From Sandarakinorhabdus cyanobacteriorum (GTDB taxonomy: Bacteria; Pseudomonadota; Alphaproteobacteria; Sphingomonadales; Sphingomonadaceae), in contig NZ_NOXT01000124.1 in NCBI RefSeq assembly GCF_002251755.1, forward strand, positions 1 through 64,000: a DNA stretch of 64,000 nucleotides, in the 5' to 3' direction. A program made the translations under genes and the position numbers. The notes beneath the pieces were generated by a model, which was not told where the DNA came from, made no database searches, and saw only the letters and a list, made by a program, of their open reading frames with translations. Below, piece by piece: positions 50,254-58,708 of this stretch (the first letter of the stretch is position 1; the number at the start of each line of letters is the position of its first letter).

Positions 50254-51324
50254 ATGAAAAGCCACATCTACCTTGATCACGCCGCCACCACGCCGGTGCT
50301 GCCTGCTGCCATCAATGCCATGGCCGCTGCCGCCGCGCTGCCCGGCAACCCGTCCAGCGTGCACGCCGCCGGCCGCGCCGCCAATGGCCTGATGGAAACC
50401 AGCCGCGATGCCATCGCCGCCGCGCTGGGCTGCACGCCCGAACAGATCATCTTCACCAGCGGCGGCACGGAAGCGCTGGCGCTGGCCATCCAGGGCAGCG
50501 GCCTGCCGCTGATCGCCAGCGCCACCGAACACAGCGCCGTGCTGGCGGCGCGCGATGATGTGGTGATTGCCCCGGTGCTGCCATCCGGCCTCATCGATCT
50601 CAACGCGCTGGAACGCCTGCTCAAATCCGGCCCGGCGCTGGTGGCGGTGCAGGCTGGCAACAACGAAACCGGCGTGTTGCAGCCGCTGGCCGATGTCGCC
50701 GCCCTCACACACCGGCATGACGGCCTGCTGCTGGCCGATTGCGTGCAGAGCGCCGGCAAGCAGCCCTTGCCCGACGGTGCCGATTTCATCGCCATTTCCG
50801 GCCACAAGCTGGGTGCCCCCATGGGCATTGGCGCGCTGATCGCCCGTGATCCGGCCCGGCTCCAGCCCGTGCAGCGCGGCGGCGGGCAGGAACGCGGCCA
50901 CCGCGGCGGCACCCCGAATCTCCCCGGCATCGCCGCATTGGCCGCCGCCCTTTCCCAGCCGCACGACTGGGCCGCCGTCGCCGCCCGCCGCGCCGCGCTC
51001 GAAGCCCGCCTCACCGCCGCCGGTGCCATCATCCACGGTGCCGCCGCCCCGCGCCTGCCGCACATCAGCAGCATCGGCCTGCCCGGCATGGCGGCCAGCA
51101 CCCAGGTGATGCGGCTCGATCTCGACGGGTTCATGGTGTCGGCCGGCGCTGCCTGTTCATCGGGCAAGGTCAAGACCAGCCATGTGCTCTCCGCCATGGG
51201 CCTGGGTGCGGCGGCCGGTGAAGCGATCCGCATCTCTTTGTCGCCGGCCACCACCGACGCCGAACTAAACGCCTTCGCCGCCGCCTGGGCGGCGCTGGCC
51301 ACCCGCCTCGGAAACCGTTCATGA
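50254..51324 (+). CDS. Cysteine desulfurase, first of a tandem pair
   Basis: A 356-residue class V aminotransferase-fold enzyme that moves sulfur from cysteine to an active-site thiol. The N-terminus is IYLDHAATTPV, the PLP lysine is K185 (SGHKLGAPMG), and the sulfur-accepting cysteine is C301 in SAGAACSSGKVKTSHVL, a short-loop (NifS/IscS-like) context. It ends in overlap with the next desulfurase (ATGA). An in-frame ATG eight codons earlier is an alternative start. The low identity to its neighbour suggests different partners rather than a recent duplication. Confidence 0.88.
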   Translation: MKSHIYLDHAATTPVLPAAINAMAAAAALPGNPSSVHAAGRAANGLMETSRDAIAAALGCTPEQIIFTSGGTEALALAIQGSGLPLIASATEHSAVLAARDDVVIAPVLPSGLIDLNALERLLKSGPALVAVQAGNNETGVLQPLADVAALTHRHDGLLLADCVQSAGKQPLPDGADFIAISGHKLGAPMGIGALIARDPARLQPVQRGGGQERGHRGGTPNLPGIAALAAALSQPHDWAAVAARRAALEARLTAAGAIIHGAAAPRLPHISSIGLPGMAASTQVMRLDLDGFMVSAGAACSSGKVKTSHVLSAMGLGAAAGEAIRISLSPATTDAELNAFAAAWAALATRLGNRS

Positions 51325-52451
51325 CCATGCCCCTCTATCTAGATTATGGCGCCACCACCCCGCTCGATCCGGCGGTCGCCGCCGCCATGGAGCCGTGGGG
51401 CATCACCGGCTTTGGGAACCCGCACAGCGCCCATCTGTGGGGTTACAAGGCCAAGGCCGCGGTGGAGGCCGCCCGCGCCCACGTCGCCGCGCTCCTCAAT
51501 GCGCCGTCCGAAGCCATCGCCTTCACCAGTGGCGCCACCGAAAGCAACAATTGGGCGCTGAAGGGCCTGCTCACCGCGCCGGGCCAGACCCGCCGCCGCA
51601 TCGTGACGCTGGCGACCGAGCACAGCAGCGTGCTTGAAACCGCCCATTATCTCGCCGGCATCGGCGCCCAGCTCAGCATCGTCCCCGTCCGCGCCGATGG
51701 CCTGGTCGATCTGGGCGATCTGTCCCGCGCGCTGGGGGAGGATGTCGCCCTCGTCTCCGTCATGGCGGTCAACAACGAGATTGGCGTCGCCCAGGATCTG
51801 GCCGCCATCGGCCAGCTGGCCCACAGCGTCGGCGCCGTCTTCCATGTCGATGCCGCGCAAGGCTTCGGCAAGCTGCCCATCGATGTGGAGGCAATGGGCA
51901 TCGATCTGCTCAGTCTCACCGCCCACAAATGCCATGGGCCCAAGGGCGTCGGCGCGCTTTATCGCCGGCCGTTCACCAGCATCACCCCACTGCTCCACGG
52001 CGGCGGCCAGGAAGATGGCCGCTCCGGCACGCTGCCAACCGCGCTCATCGTCGGGCTGGGCGAAGCCGCCCGCATCGCCGCCGCCCGCATGGCCGCCGAT
52101 CACGCCCATGCGCTGGCGCTGCGCACCGCCCTGCTCGCGGCCCTCACCGTCCCGCACCAGGTCAACGGCAGCCTTGACCGGCGCTGGCCCGGCAATTTGA
52201 GCCTCAGCTTCCCCGGCGTCGCCGTGCCACTGATCCAGCGCCTGCCCGGCCTTGCCATCTCGGCCGGATCGGCCTGCGCCGCCGTCACCGGCCGCGCATC
52301 GCATGTGCTGACCGCGCTTGGCCTGTCCGAACCCCAGGCCAAGGCCTCGTTGCGCCTCGGTTTCGGCCGCTTTACCACGCTGGCCGAGATCGACGCCGCC
52401 GCCGCCCAGATCAACGCCGTGGTCGCCGCCCATCTTGCCGAATTCGCCTGA
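51321..52451 (+). CDS. Cysteine desulfurase, second of a tandem pair
   Basis: A 376-residue desulfurase. N-terminal LYLDYGATTPLDPAV, HSSVLETAHYLAGIG, PLP lysine K203 (LTAHKCHGPKG) and persulfide cysteine C319 (SAGSACAAVTGRASHVL) are seen. The HKCHGPKG form is closer to IscS than is the HKLGAPMG of its neighbour. It is followed 20 bp later by a ferredoxin gene, as in isc clusters, but no iscU, iscA, hscA or hscB is present. The pair probably feeds iron-sulfur or thio-cofactor assembly; the precise route is unknown. Confidence 0.9.
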   Translation: MTMPLYLDYGATTPLDPAVAAAMEPWGITGFGNPHSAHLWGYKAKAAVEAARAHVAALLNAPSEAIAFTSGATESNNWALKGLLTAPGQTRRRIVTLATEHSSVLETAHYLAGIGAQLSIVPVRADGLVDLGDLSRALGEDVALVSVMAVNNEIGVAQDLAAIGQLAHSVGAVFHVDAAQGFGKLPIDVEAMGIDLLSLTAHKCHGPKGVGALYRRPFTSITPLLHGGGQEDGRSGTLPTALIVGLGEAARIAAARMAADHAHALALRTALLAALTVPHQVNGSLDRRWPGNLSLSFPGVAVPLIQRLPGLAISAGSACAAVTGRASHVLTALGLSEPQAKASLRLGFGRFTTLAEIDAAAAQINAVVAAHLAEFA

Positions 52452-52471
52452 TCGCGGCACATCTTCAGGCC

Positions 52472-52804
52472 ATGATCCGCATCCGCTTCCTTTCGGCCGA
52501 TGGTGCCAGCGAGACCCTCGTCGATGCCCAGCCCGGCGACCGGCTGCTCGATCTGGCCCAGGCCCATGGCCAGCCGCTGGAAGGCACCTGCGAAGGCGCG
52601 ATGGCCTGCTCCACCTGCCATGTCCATCTCGTCGGCGGCGATGTCGCGGCGCTGCCGCCGCCGTCGGAGGAGGAGGAGGACATGCTGGATTTCGCCGCCG
52701 GCGCCAACCGCCAGAGCCGGCTGGCCTGCCAGATCAAGCTGGTCGCCGGCATGGCCGCGCTGGACGTGAAAATGCCGCGCGGCGTGGTGGACATGAGCCG
52801 TTGA
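52472..52804 (+). CDS. 2Fe-2S ferredoxin, adrenodoxin type
   Basis: A 110-residue electron carrier. Cluster ligands are C40, C46, C49 (GTCEGAMACSTCHVHL) and C86 (RLACQIKL), the C-x5-C-x2-C pattern of the Isc/adrenodoxin family. An acidic stretch (SEEEEDMLDF) contacts partner enzymes in this family. Placed directly after two cysteine desulfurase genes, it probably supplies electrons to sulfur transfer or to cluster assembly. No ferredoxin reductase is nearby. Confidence 0.92.
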   Translation: MIRIRFLSADGASETLVDAQPGDRLLDLAQAHGQPLEGTCEGAMACSTCHVHLVGGDVAALPPPSEEEEDMLDFAAGANRQSRLACQIKLVAGMAALDVKMPRGVVDMSR

Positions 52805-52812
52805 CTCGAAAG

Positions 52813-52834
52813 TTCACACTGAATTCACATTGAT
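52813..52834. promoter_or_regulatory. 11-bp direct repeats upstream of the LpoB-like gene
   Basis: TTCACACTGAA is followed at once by TTCACATTGAT, about 84 bp before the start. Tandem 11-bp repeats are the binding format of OmpR/PhoB-type regulators. This is a position-and-spacing argument only; no regulator can be named. Confidence 0.35.
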
Positions 52835-52917
52835 TCCGGTTTGCCAACGTGGAATGCTTCCCGCCAACCGGCAAACGGGTCGCATCTTTGGTTTTCCTTT
52901 GCGAGGGGTAGGAACGC

Positions 52918-53559
52918 ATGCGTAGTTTGATGGGCCTCATGATGCGTGGGGCAGTGCTGGGCGCCCTGGTGGCCAGCGCCGCCACACCGGTTGCCGCCCA
53001 GAAAAAGGGCCAGGGCGCGGTTGACATTGATCCGCAGAACCGTGGCCTCGTCGCCGGCACCGGCATCGAAATGCGCGACATCATCGGCATGTCCGATCGC
53101 ATCGTGCGCGATCTGTTGCAGCGGCAGGATATTGTCGGCACCCCGGTGCCGCCGCGCGTGATCCTCGAAGGGTCGCGCATCCGCAATCAGTCGAGCCAGC
53201 GCATCGACACCGATCTCTTCTCCGACCAGTTGCGCGCCCAGTTGATCCGCGCCGCCGCCGGCAAGCTGCGCTTCCTGTCCCGCGAGAATATCCAGGACGT
53301 GATGGAAGAGCGCGAGCTGAAGCGCCAGGGCCAGACCGATGTTGGCACGCGCGGCATGACCAAGGCGGTTGCCGGCACCGATTATCGCCTTGTCGGCCGC
53401 ATCACCAGCCAGGACAGCCGCAACAACACCACCGGCATGACCCAGCGCGCCATCCAGGTCATCTTCGAGCTGATCGACATGGAAACCACGGAAACGGTCT
53501 ACATCTCCGAACCGTTCGTCGTGGTCCGCGCCTCGCGCGACGACGTCGTCTATCGCTGA
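52918..53559 (+). CDS. LpoB-like penicillin-binding-protein activator
   Basis: A 213-residue exported protein with a signal peptide (MRGAVLGALVASAATPVAA) ending without a lipobox cysteine, unlike enterobacterial LpoB, which is a lipoprotein. The mature region matches the LpoB/CsgG-like fold: SSQRIDTDLFSDQLRAQLIR, LRFLSRENIQDVMEEREL, GTDYRLVGRITSQDSR and FELIDMETTETVY. LpoB stimulates PBP1B peptidoglycan synthesis in E. coli; here the partner is unknown. The three downstream genes are co-oriented and all encode exported proteins, forming an envelope cluster. Confidence 0.8.
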   Translation: MRSLMGLMMRGAVLGALVASAATPVAAQKKGQGAVDIDPQNRGLVAGTGIEMRDIIGMSDRIVRDLLQRQDIVGTPVPPRVILEGSRIRNQSSQRIDTDLFSDQLRAQLIRAAAGKLRFLSRENIQDVMEERELKRQGQTDVGTRGMTKAVAGTDYRLVGRITSQDSRNNTTGMTQRAIQVIFELIDMETTETVYISEPFVVVRASRDDVVYR

Positions 53560-53670
53560 TCTTCACCGGGGGGCTGGCTGGGTCAGCGGCCGCACCCCCC
53601 GCCCAGAACCGGCCAGCCCGCGGGCAAAGGGGCAAGGCCGGCAGGATCTGACCATGTTGTGGGGGGACAA

Positions 53671-55113
53671 ATGAAGCACGGATTCCAAATTGCCATCATG
53701 GCTGCCTTGGCCAGCAGCAGCGCCCTGGCGCAAACCCGGGCCGTGGTGCCGCCCGCTGCGGGTGACGCTGCCGCGCCGGCGCCTGTCGCAGCGCCAGCAC
53801 CGGCCCCGGCCGCCGACACTGCCGCCGTGGACCCGAAGGCCCGCGCCAAGCAGATCGCCGCCTGGAAGCGCCAATATGGCGAAGGCCCCTATCCTGATGA
53901 AACCGAGGCTTTTCTGGCCAACAAGCCCGATGCGCTGAAGCCCTATTGGTCCAACCTGTGGTTTGGCGGCGAACGCAATGCCGTGGTCAATTTCCAGCGC
54001 CTTGGCCTCGCCGCGATGGAAGTCGGCGATTATGCCACCGCCGAAAAGGCCTTTGACCAGGCGCTGCAGCGCATTGAAACCGTCTACGCCAAGGATGCGC
54101 TGGCCAGCCGCGCCCGCGACACCTTCGCCAAGGAAGCCAACAAGGATTTCAAGGGCGAACCCTATGAGCGCGCCATGGCCTATTATTACCGCGGCCTGCT
54201 CTATTTGCGCAAAGGCGATTACGGCAATGCCCGCGCCAGCTTCAAGGGCGCCGAATATCAGGACACGGTGTCGGAAGCCGAAGAATTCCAGTCCGATTTT
54301 GCCGTGATGAACTATCTGATCGGCTGGTCCACGCGTTGCATGGGCGAAAGCGATGGCAAGGCCGATTTTGATGTCGCCGCCCTGGCCCAGCCCGGCATCA
54401 CCGTGCCGCCCAAGGACCATAATGTGCTGATGATCGCCGAAACCGGCGCTGGCCCGATCAAGGCGCAGGATGGCGCCATGAAGGAAAAGCTGGTCTTCCG
54501 CATTCCCGAAGCCAACCCGCCGGAAAAACAGACGCTGTTCCAGTTCGCCTCCACCGGCCTGAAGCCCGAGGTGGCGCCCGCGCTGCAGATGTCCAGCCTC
54601 GGCTTCCAGGCCACCACCCGTGGTGGCCGTGCCATTGATGGCATCCTGAAGGGCAAGGCCAATTTCAAGCAGACCACCGGCGCCATCGGCAGCGGCGCCA
54701 TGAACATGGGCCTCGCCATGATGGGCCAGGGCGGCGATGCCGGCACCGCCGGCGCGGTGATGGCTGGCGTCGGCGCCCTGTTCTCGATGTTCTCGTCCGC
54801 CGCCAAGGCCGATGCCGATATCCGCTATTGGGATCAGCTGCCCGATGGCCTGTCGATCGCCACCGGCGTCGCCAAGGGCCCGGCCAAGGTCGATGTGCGC
54901 TTCATGGGCGACACTGGCCCGCTCGACATGAAACCCGCTGTGGTGATGCAGGGCGGTGACAAGGCCTGCCAAGTCGTCTGGACCCGCTCGCGCTCGGCAC
55001 TCGTATCTGGGGATGTGCCCGGCGATGATGCCCGGGTGAAGGCCGCCGTCGCCAAGCGCAAGGATGCGGTTGCCAAGAACAAGTTGCTGCGAGAGACTTT
55101 GGCGCAGCTGTGA
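53671..55113 (+). CDS. COG3014-like exported TPR protein
   Basis: A 480-residue protein with a signal peptide (MKHGFQIAIMAALASSSALA), a Pro/Ala linker (about 25-50), then a helical TPR-like domain. YERAMAYYYRGLLYLRKGDY and GNARASFKGAEYQD are one clear repeat, preceded by DYATAEKAFDQALQRIE. A Gly/Met-rich hydrophobic segment (GAMNMGLAMMGQGGDAGT) and a C-terminal beta-rich part follow. The pattern fits the uncharacterised COG3014 proteins that, as I recall, neighbour LpoB and YcfL homologues in gammaproteobacteria. Probably a periplasmic scaffold for cell-wall synthesis; inferred from context. Confidence 0.72.
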   Translation: MKHGFQIAIMAALASSSALAQTRAVVPPAAGDAAAPAPVAAPAPAPAADTAAVDPKARAKQIAAWKRQYGEGPYPDETEAFLANKPDALKPYWSNLWFGGERNAVVNFQRLGLAAMEVGDYATAEKAFDQALQRIETVYAKDALASRARDTFAKEANKDFKGEPYERAMAYYYRGLLYLRKGDYGNARASFKGAEYQDTVSEAEEFQSDFAVMNYLIGWSTRCMGESDGKADFDVAALAQPGITVPPKDHNVLMIAETGAGPIKAQDGAMKEKLVFRIPEANPPEKQTLFQFASTGLKPEVAPALQMSSLGFQATTRGGRAIDGILKGKANFKQTTGAIGSGAMNMGLAMMGQGGDAGTAGAVMAGVGALFSMFSSAAKADADIRYWDQLPDGLSIATGVAKGPAKVDVRFMGDTGPLDMKPAVVMQGGDKACQVVWTRSRSALVSGDVPGDDARVKAAVAKRKDAVAKNKLLRETLAQL

Positions 55114-55130
55114 GCCCGAGGAGACGTGAG

Positions 55131-55610
55131 ATGATGCGTGCCCTGTTCCTTTCCAGCCTGGCGGTTGCTGGCGCCGCGATGGCGGTGCCGGCCGCTGCCG
55201 CCGAAAACCGCGTGGTCACCTGCGACACCTGGAAGGCCCGTGCCTTTGGCGATTCGGCCGGCCCGGCGCTGGTCGCCAACGTCGCCTCCTCGATGACGCC
55301 GATTGATCTCAATGCCGTGCAGTTCACCGATCGCAAGCTCGGCCGCCGCATCATCATCGAAGGCGTGCAGGCGGTGCGCAATCCCAATCAGGGGCTGAAG
55401 GTGTTCGTGCGGCTGGTCAACTGCAAGAGCCAGCCGATCACCGTGCAGCTGCGCACCAACTTCCTTGATGCCAACCAGATGCCCACCGAACAGCCGTCGG
55501 CCTGGCGCACCGTGTTTCTCAGCCCCCGCGCCACCGCCGGTTACGAGGAAAACAGCATCGCTGGCGGCAAGGTTGGCGCCTTCTATGTCGAACTGAGGCC
55601 GAACCTGTGA
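55131..55610 (+). CDS. YcfL-like exported protein
   Basis: A 159-residue protein with a signal peptide (MMRALFLSSLAVAGAAMAVP, cleavage near AAA-EN). The beta-rich mature domain contains RRIIIEGVQAVRNPNQGLKV, FVRLVNCKSQPITVQLRTNF and TAGYEENSIAGGKV, resembling the YcfL/DUF1425 family found beside lpoB in enterobacteria. Two cysteines (VVTCDTW and LVNCKS) may form a disulfide. The ribosome site is GAGGAG about 7 nt upstream. The next gene's ATG overlaps its stop (TGATG). Confidence 0.72.
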   Translation: MMRALFLSSLAVAGAAMAVPAAAAENRVVTCDTWKARAFGDSAGPALVANVASSMTPIDLNAVQFTDRKLGRRIIIEGVQAVRNPNQGLKVFVRLVNCKSQPITVQLRTNFLDANQMPTEQPSAWRTVFLSPRATAGYEENSIAGGKVGAFYVELRPNL

Positions 55611-56461
55611 TGCGCGCCCTGCCCTTCCTGGCCCTGGCCATTGCTGCCCCGGCCTTTGCCCAGGCGCCGCCGCCCTCGGGCTCGCTCTATCGCGATGGCC
55701 AGCCGGCCGTGCTCACGCCGCCACCGGTGATCGTGCGCGACCGGTCAGGCGCGTTCCGCAGCCGTTATCAGGCGCTGAAATCGCCCACGATGATGCTGCT
55801 CTGGAACCGCCGCTTCTCGGATGAAGTGCAGTCGGAATATGTGACCCGTGGCACCGTGACCCGCAGCGCCGAAGGCGTGGCTCTGGGCTCGTCCAACAGC
55901 ACGGCCGTCGCCGGCTATGGCATTGCCGCGCGCAGTTCCAACAGCGCCGGCTATGCCGCCGGCACCAGCACCACCGATGTCACCGTGGGCCGCACCCGCC
56001 TGCGGGAGGTGCAGCCAGGCGCCAACCTGGATGCCGAGGATGATGCCGCGGTGGAAACCGCCTTCACCGAACGGCTGCAGGCTGCCGGCGTGCGCTTTGT
56101 CGATCGCTCCATCGCCATGCGCACCAAGGGCGCCAGGTCCGATGTCAGCGGTGATGCCAATATCCAGACACTGGAAACCGACGCGCTGATGGCCCGCACC
56201 AGCGTGCTGATCGAGGTGCGGCAGATCGTGGCCAGCGATTCGCCGATCGGCACCAAGTTCCGCATCGAGGTGAAGAATCTGAAGACCGCCGCCGTGCTCG
56301 CCAGCTTCACCAGCATCGGCGTGCCCGACATGCCGCGCCCCGGCCTGGTCGCCGGACCCGGCGGCTTCCAGCGCGCCGCGCCGCAACGGCCAACCCCGGC
56401 GCAGATCGGTGCCGAGCTGGCCAACGAGGTGATGGAGCGGCTGGCAAGCACGCTGCGCTGA
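55610..56461 (+). CDS. Exported protein of the LpoB cluster, unknown family
   Basis: A 283-residue protein with a signal peptide (MRALPFLALAIAAPAFA). A Ser/Gly/Ala-rich low-complexity segment lies at about 85-125 (VALGSSNSTAVAGYGIAARS), between an N-terminal strand region (PTMMLLWNRRFSDEV) and a C-terminal domain with FTERLQAAGVRFVDRSIAMR and LMARTSVLIEVRQIVA. The C-terminal part resembles the alternating helix/strand CsgG/LpoB fold in outline, so it may be a diverged LpoB-type subunit. It is translationally coupled to the YcfL-like gene and ends the cluster. Confidence 0.6.
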   Translation: MRALPFLALAIAAPAFAQAPPPSGSLYRDGQPAVLTPPPVIVRDRSGAFRSRYQALKSPTMMLLWNRRFSDEVQSEYVTRGTVTRSAEGVALGSSNSTAVAGYGIAARSSNSAGYAAGTSTTDVTVGRTRLREVQPGANLDAEDDAAVETAFTERLQAAGVRFVDRSIAMRTKGARSDVSGDANIQTLETDALMARTSVLIEVRQIVASDSPIGTKFRIEVKNLKTAAVLASFTSIGVPDMPRPGLVAGPGGFQRAAPQRPTPAQIGAELANEVMERLASTLR

Positions 56462-56467
56462 ACTGCT

Positions 56468-56567
56468 GGGGTGGGAGCCGGGAACGACCCAGAGCGGGTT
56501 CGTTACGGCTGCTTCCTTCCGGACCTGACCGGGTTGGCGAGCGCACTGTCCGCCCGGCTCCCGCAGC
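56468..56567 (-). ncRNA. ffs: Signal recognition particle RNA (4.5S type)
   Basis: The minus strand contains the SRP RNA core GGTCAGGTCCGGAAGGAAGC followed by AGCC, which forms the Ffh-binding symmetric loop and GGAA tetraloop region. The ends pair as GGGAGCCGGG with CCCGGCTCCC (10 bp). The size of about 100 nt suits the bacterial short form without an Alu domain. The exact ends are estimated from the terminal stem. It is transcribed against the flanking genes, between the LpoB cluster and dnaX. Confidence 0.93.
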
Positions 56568-56608
56568 GCATATGGCGGGCCACCGGCCAAAGTGCAAGAG
56601 CCGAACGC

Positions 56609-56652
56609 GATCCTCCCCCTCTGGGGGAGGTGCCCGCAGGGCGGAGGGGGCC
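56609..56652. repeat. Single copy of the dispersed GC-rich repeat
   Basis: GATCCTCCCCCTCTGGGGGA is the exact palindromic head used in the 6.2-6.6 kb array, followed by a shortened body (GGTGCCCGCAGGGCGGAGGG). It lies between the SRP RNA gene and dnaX, upstream of the SRP gene on its own strand. Confidence 0.85.
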
Positions 56653-56708
56653 ACCGCGCCCCCATCCAGCACGTGACGCCACCCGCCCCGCCCGCTACAA
56701 CAGCGCCG

Positions 56709-58364
56709 ATGTCCGACGAATCCGATATCGCCTTCCCCGGCCTTGATCTTCCGGCCACGGCCACAGCGCCGGCGGCCTATCGGGTGCTGGCGCGCAAATA
56801 TCGGCCGGCCAGCTTTGATGCCCTGCTGGGCCAGGATGCCATGGTGCAAACGCTGGGCAACGCCATCGCCCGCGGCCGGCTGGCGCAGGCCTGGCTGCTG
56901 ACCGGGGTGCGCGGGGTCGGCAAAACCTCCACCGCCCGCATCATCGCCAAGGCACTGAACTGCATCGGCCCCGATGGCCAGGGCGGCCCCACAATATCCC
57001 CATGCGGGCAATGCGAACCCTGCACCGCCATCGCCGCCGGCCGCCATATCGACGTGGTGGAAATGGACGCCGCTTCCAACACCGGGGTGGATGATGTGCG
57101 GGAGATCATCGAGGGCGTGCGCTATGCCGCCGTCTCCGCCCGCTACAAGATCCACATCATCGACGAAGTCCATATGCTGTCGAAGGCGGCGTTCAACGCG
57201 CTCCTGAAAACGCTGGAGGAACCGCCGCCGGGCGTGAAATTCATCATGGCCACCACCGAGGTGAACAAGGTGCCGGCCACGATCCTGTCGCGCTGCCAGC
57301 GCTTTGATTTGAAGCGCATCCCGGCCGACATGCTGGCCGGCCATTTCGCCCGCATCCTCGATGCCGAAGGCGTGGCGGCCGAAGCCGATGCGCTCGCCCT
57401 GATTGCCCGCGCCGCCGAAGGCAGCGTGCGCGACGGACTTTCGATCCTGGATCAGGCAATTGCCCATTCGGGGGAAACCATCACGGCGGCCGCCGTGCGC
57501 GACATGCTGGGCCTGGCCGACCGGTCGGCGGTGCGCGATCTGTTCGGCCAGGTGCTGGCCGGCGATGTGCCCGGCCTGATGGCCGCCATCGCCCGCCAAT
57601 ATGATCTGGGCCAGGATCCGGCCCAGCTGCTGCGCGAACTGCTCGATCTGGTGCACGGCATCACCCGGCAGCGCATGGCCCCCCGCCACGATCCTGCCCT
57701 GTCGGCCGAGGAACAGGCCGCGCTCGACAATTGGGCCAAGGCGCTGGGCTTCCCGCGCCTGTCGCTGCTGTGGCAGATGCTGCTGAAGGGCCTGGAGGAG
57801 GTGAACCAGGCCCCGGTGCCGCTGCAGGCCGCCGAAATGGCGCTGCTGCGGCTGTGCCACGCCGCCGATCTGCCCGATCCCGGCAGCCTCATCCGGCAGC
57901 TGCAACAGGATCGGTCACCGGAAGCGGGCGCGCGGGCACCGGCACCCGGCCCGGCCACCACCAGCGCGCCGGTTGCGGCCACCGCAGGCCCGGCTGCGGC
58001 CACGCTTCCCGCCGATTTTGCCACGCTGGTCGCCCTGTTCCGACAACGGGGAGAGGCGCGGCTGGCGCACTATCTCCACGACGAAATCCGCCTGATTGCC
58101 TGCACGCCACCATCGCTCAGCCTCGCCGCCACCGGCCTGCCCGGCGACGTGAAGGCCGCCATCGCCACCTGCCTCGCTGGGTGGACCGGCACCAAATGGC
58201 ACGTTGAATGGCACGCCGATGGCGGCGGGCCCACCTTGCGCGAGATCGAGATTGCCGAAGGCAAAGCCTTGATCGAAAAGATGAAATCCGATCCGGTCGT
58301 GGCCGCATTGAAGGCCGCATTCCCGGATGCCGAAGACCCAGTCCCCCTCGCCCGGAGCGCCTGA
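56709..58364 (+). CDS. dnaX: DNA polymerase III subunits tau/gamma
   Basis: The clamp-loader ATPase of the replisome, 551 residues. Walker A is GVRGVGKTS (66-74). The zinc site is C85, C99, C102 and C105 (CGQCEPC). Walker B region IIDEVHMLSKAAFNALLKTL, sensor 1 ATTEVNKVPATILSRCQRFD and an arginine-finger context SRC are all present. After a Pro/Ala linker (about 405-435) the C-terminal tau domain is present. I found no obvious slippery A-run for a gamma frameshift. The start matches the family N-terminus after a short acidic leader. The next gene, ybaB, lies 3 bp downstream, a widely conserved pairing. Confidence 0.95.
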   Translation: MSDESDIAFPGLDLPATATAPAAYRVLARKYRPASFDALLGQDAMVQTLGNAIARGRLAQAWLLTGVRGVGKTSTARIIAKALNCIGPDGQGGPTISPCGQCEPCTAIAAGRHIDVVEMDAASNTGVDDVREIIEGVRYAAVSARYKIHIIDEVHMLSKAAFNALLKTLEEPPPGVKFIMATTEVNKVPATILSRCQRFDLKRIPADMLAGHFARILDAEGVAAEADALALIARAAEGSVRDGLSILDQAIAHSGETITAAAVRDMLGLADRSAVRDLFGQVLAGDVPGLMAAIARQYDLGQDPAQLLRELLDLVHGITRQRMAPRHDPALSAEEQAALDNWAKALGFPRLSLLWQMLLKGLEEVNQAPVPLQAAEMALLRLCHAADLPDPGSLIRQLQQDRSPEAGARAPAPGPATTSAPVAATAGPAAATLPADFATLVALFRQRGEARLAHYLHDEIRLIACTPPSLSLAATGLPGDVKAAIATCLAGWTGTKWHVEWHADGGGPTLREIEIAEGKALIEKMKSDPVVAALKAAFPDAEDPVPLARSA

Positions 58365-58367
58365 ACC

Positions 58368-58694
58368 ATGCCCAGCCTTGATGAATTGATGAACGCCGCC
58401 CGCAACGTCCAGCAGCAGATGGCCCGCGCCCAGGCCGAACTCGACAATATCCTTGTCGAGGGCGCGTCCGGCGGCGGCCTCGTCAAGGTCCGCGCCACCG
58501 CCCGCGGCGCCGTCCGCGGGGTGGAGATCGATCCCAGCCTGCTCACCGCCGATTCCAAGGAAATGCTGGAAGATCTGGTGGTTGCGGCGTTCAACGACGC
58601 CAAGAACAAGGCCGATCAAGCCGGCAGCGCCGAAATGTCAAAGCTCACTGCCGGCATGCAACTGCCCCCCGGCTTCAAACTGCCCGAATTCTGA
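58368..58694 (+). CDS. YbaB/EbfC nucleoid-associated protein
   Basis: A 108-residue dimeric DNA-binding protein of the YbaB/EbfC family. The N-terminal amphipathic helix (LMNAARNVQQQMARAQAELD) is followed by a beta-sheet (GGGLVKVRATARGAVRGVEI) and a C-terminal helix (LEDLVVAAFNDAKNKADQ), which form the tweezer-like DNA-binding dimer. It follows dnaX directly. recR, which often comes next, is not found downstream here. Confidence 0.92.
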   Translation: MPSLDELMNAARNVQQQMARAQAELDNILVEGASGGGLVKVRATARGAVRGVEIDPSLLTADSKEMLEDLVVAAFNDAKNKADQAGSAEMSKLTAGMQLPPGFKLPEF

Positions 58695-58708
58695 GGAGGA
58701 CACGACCC

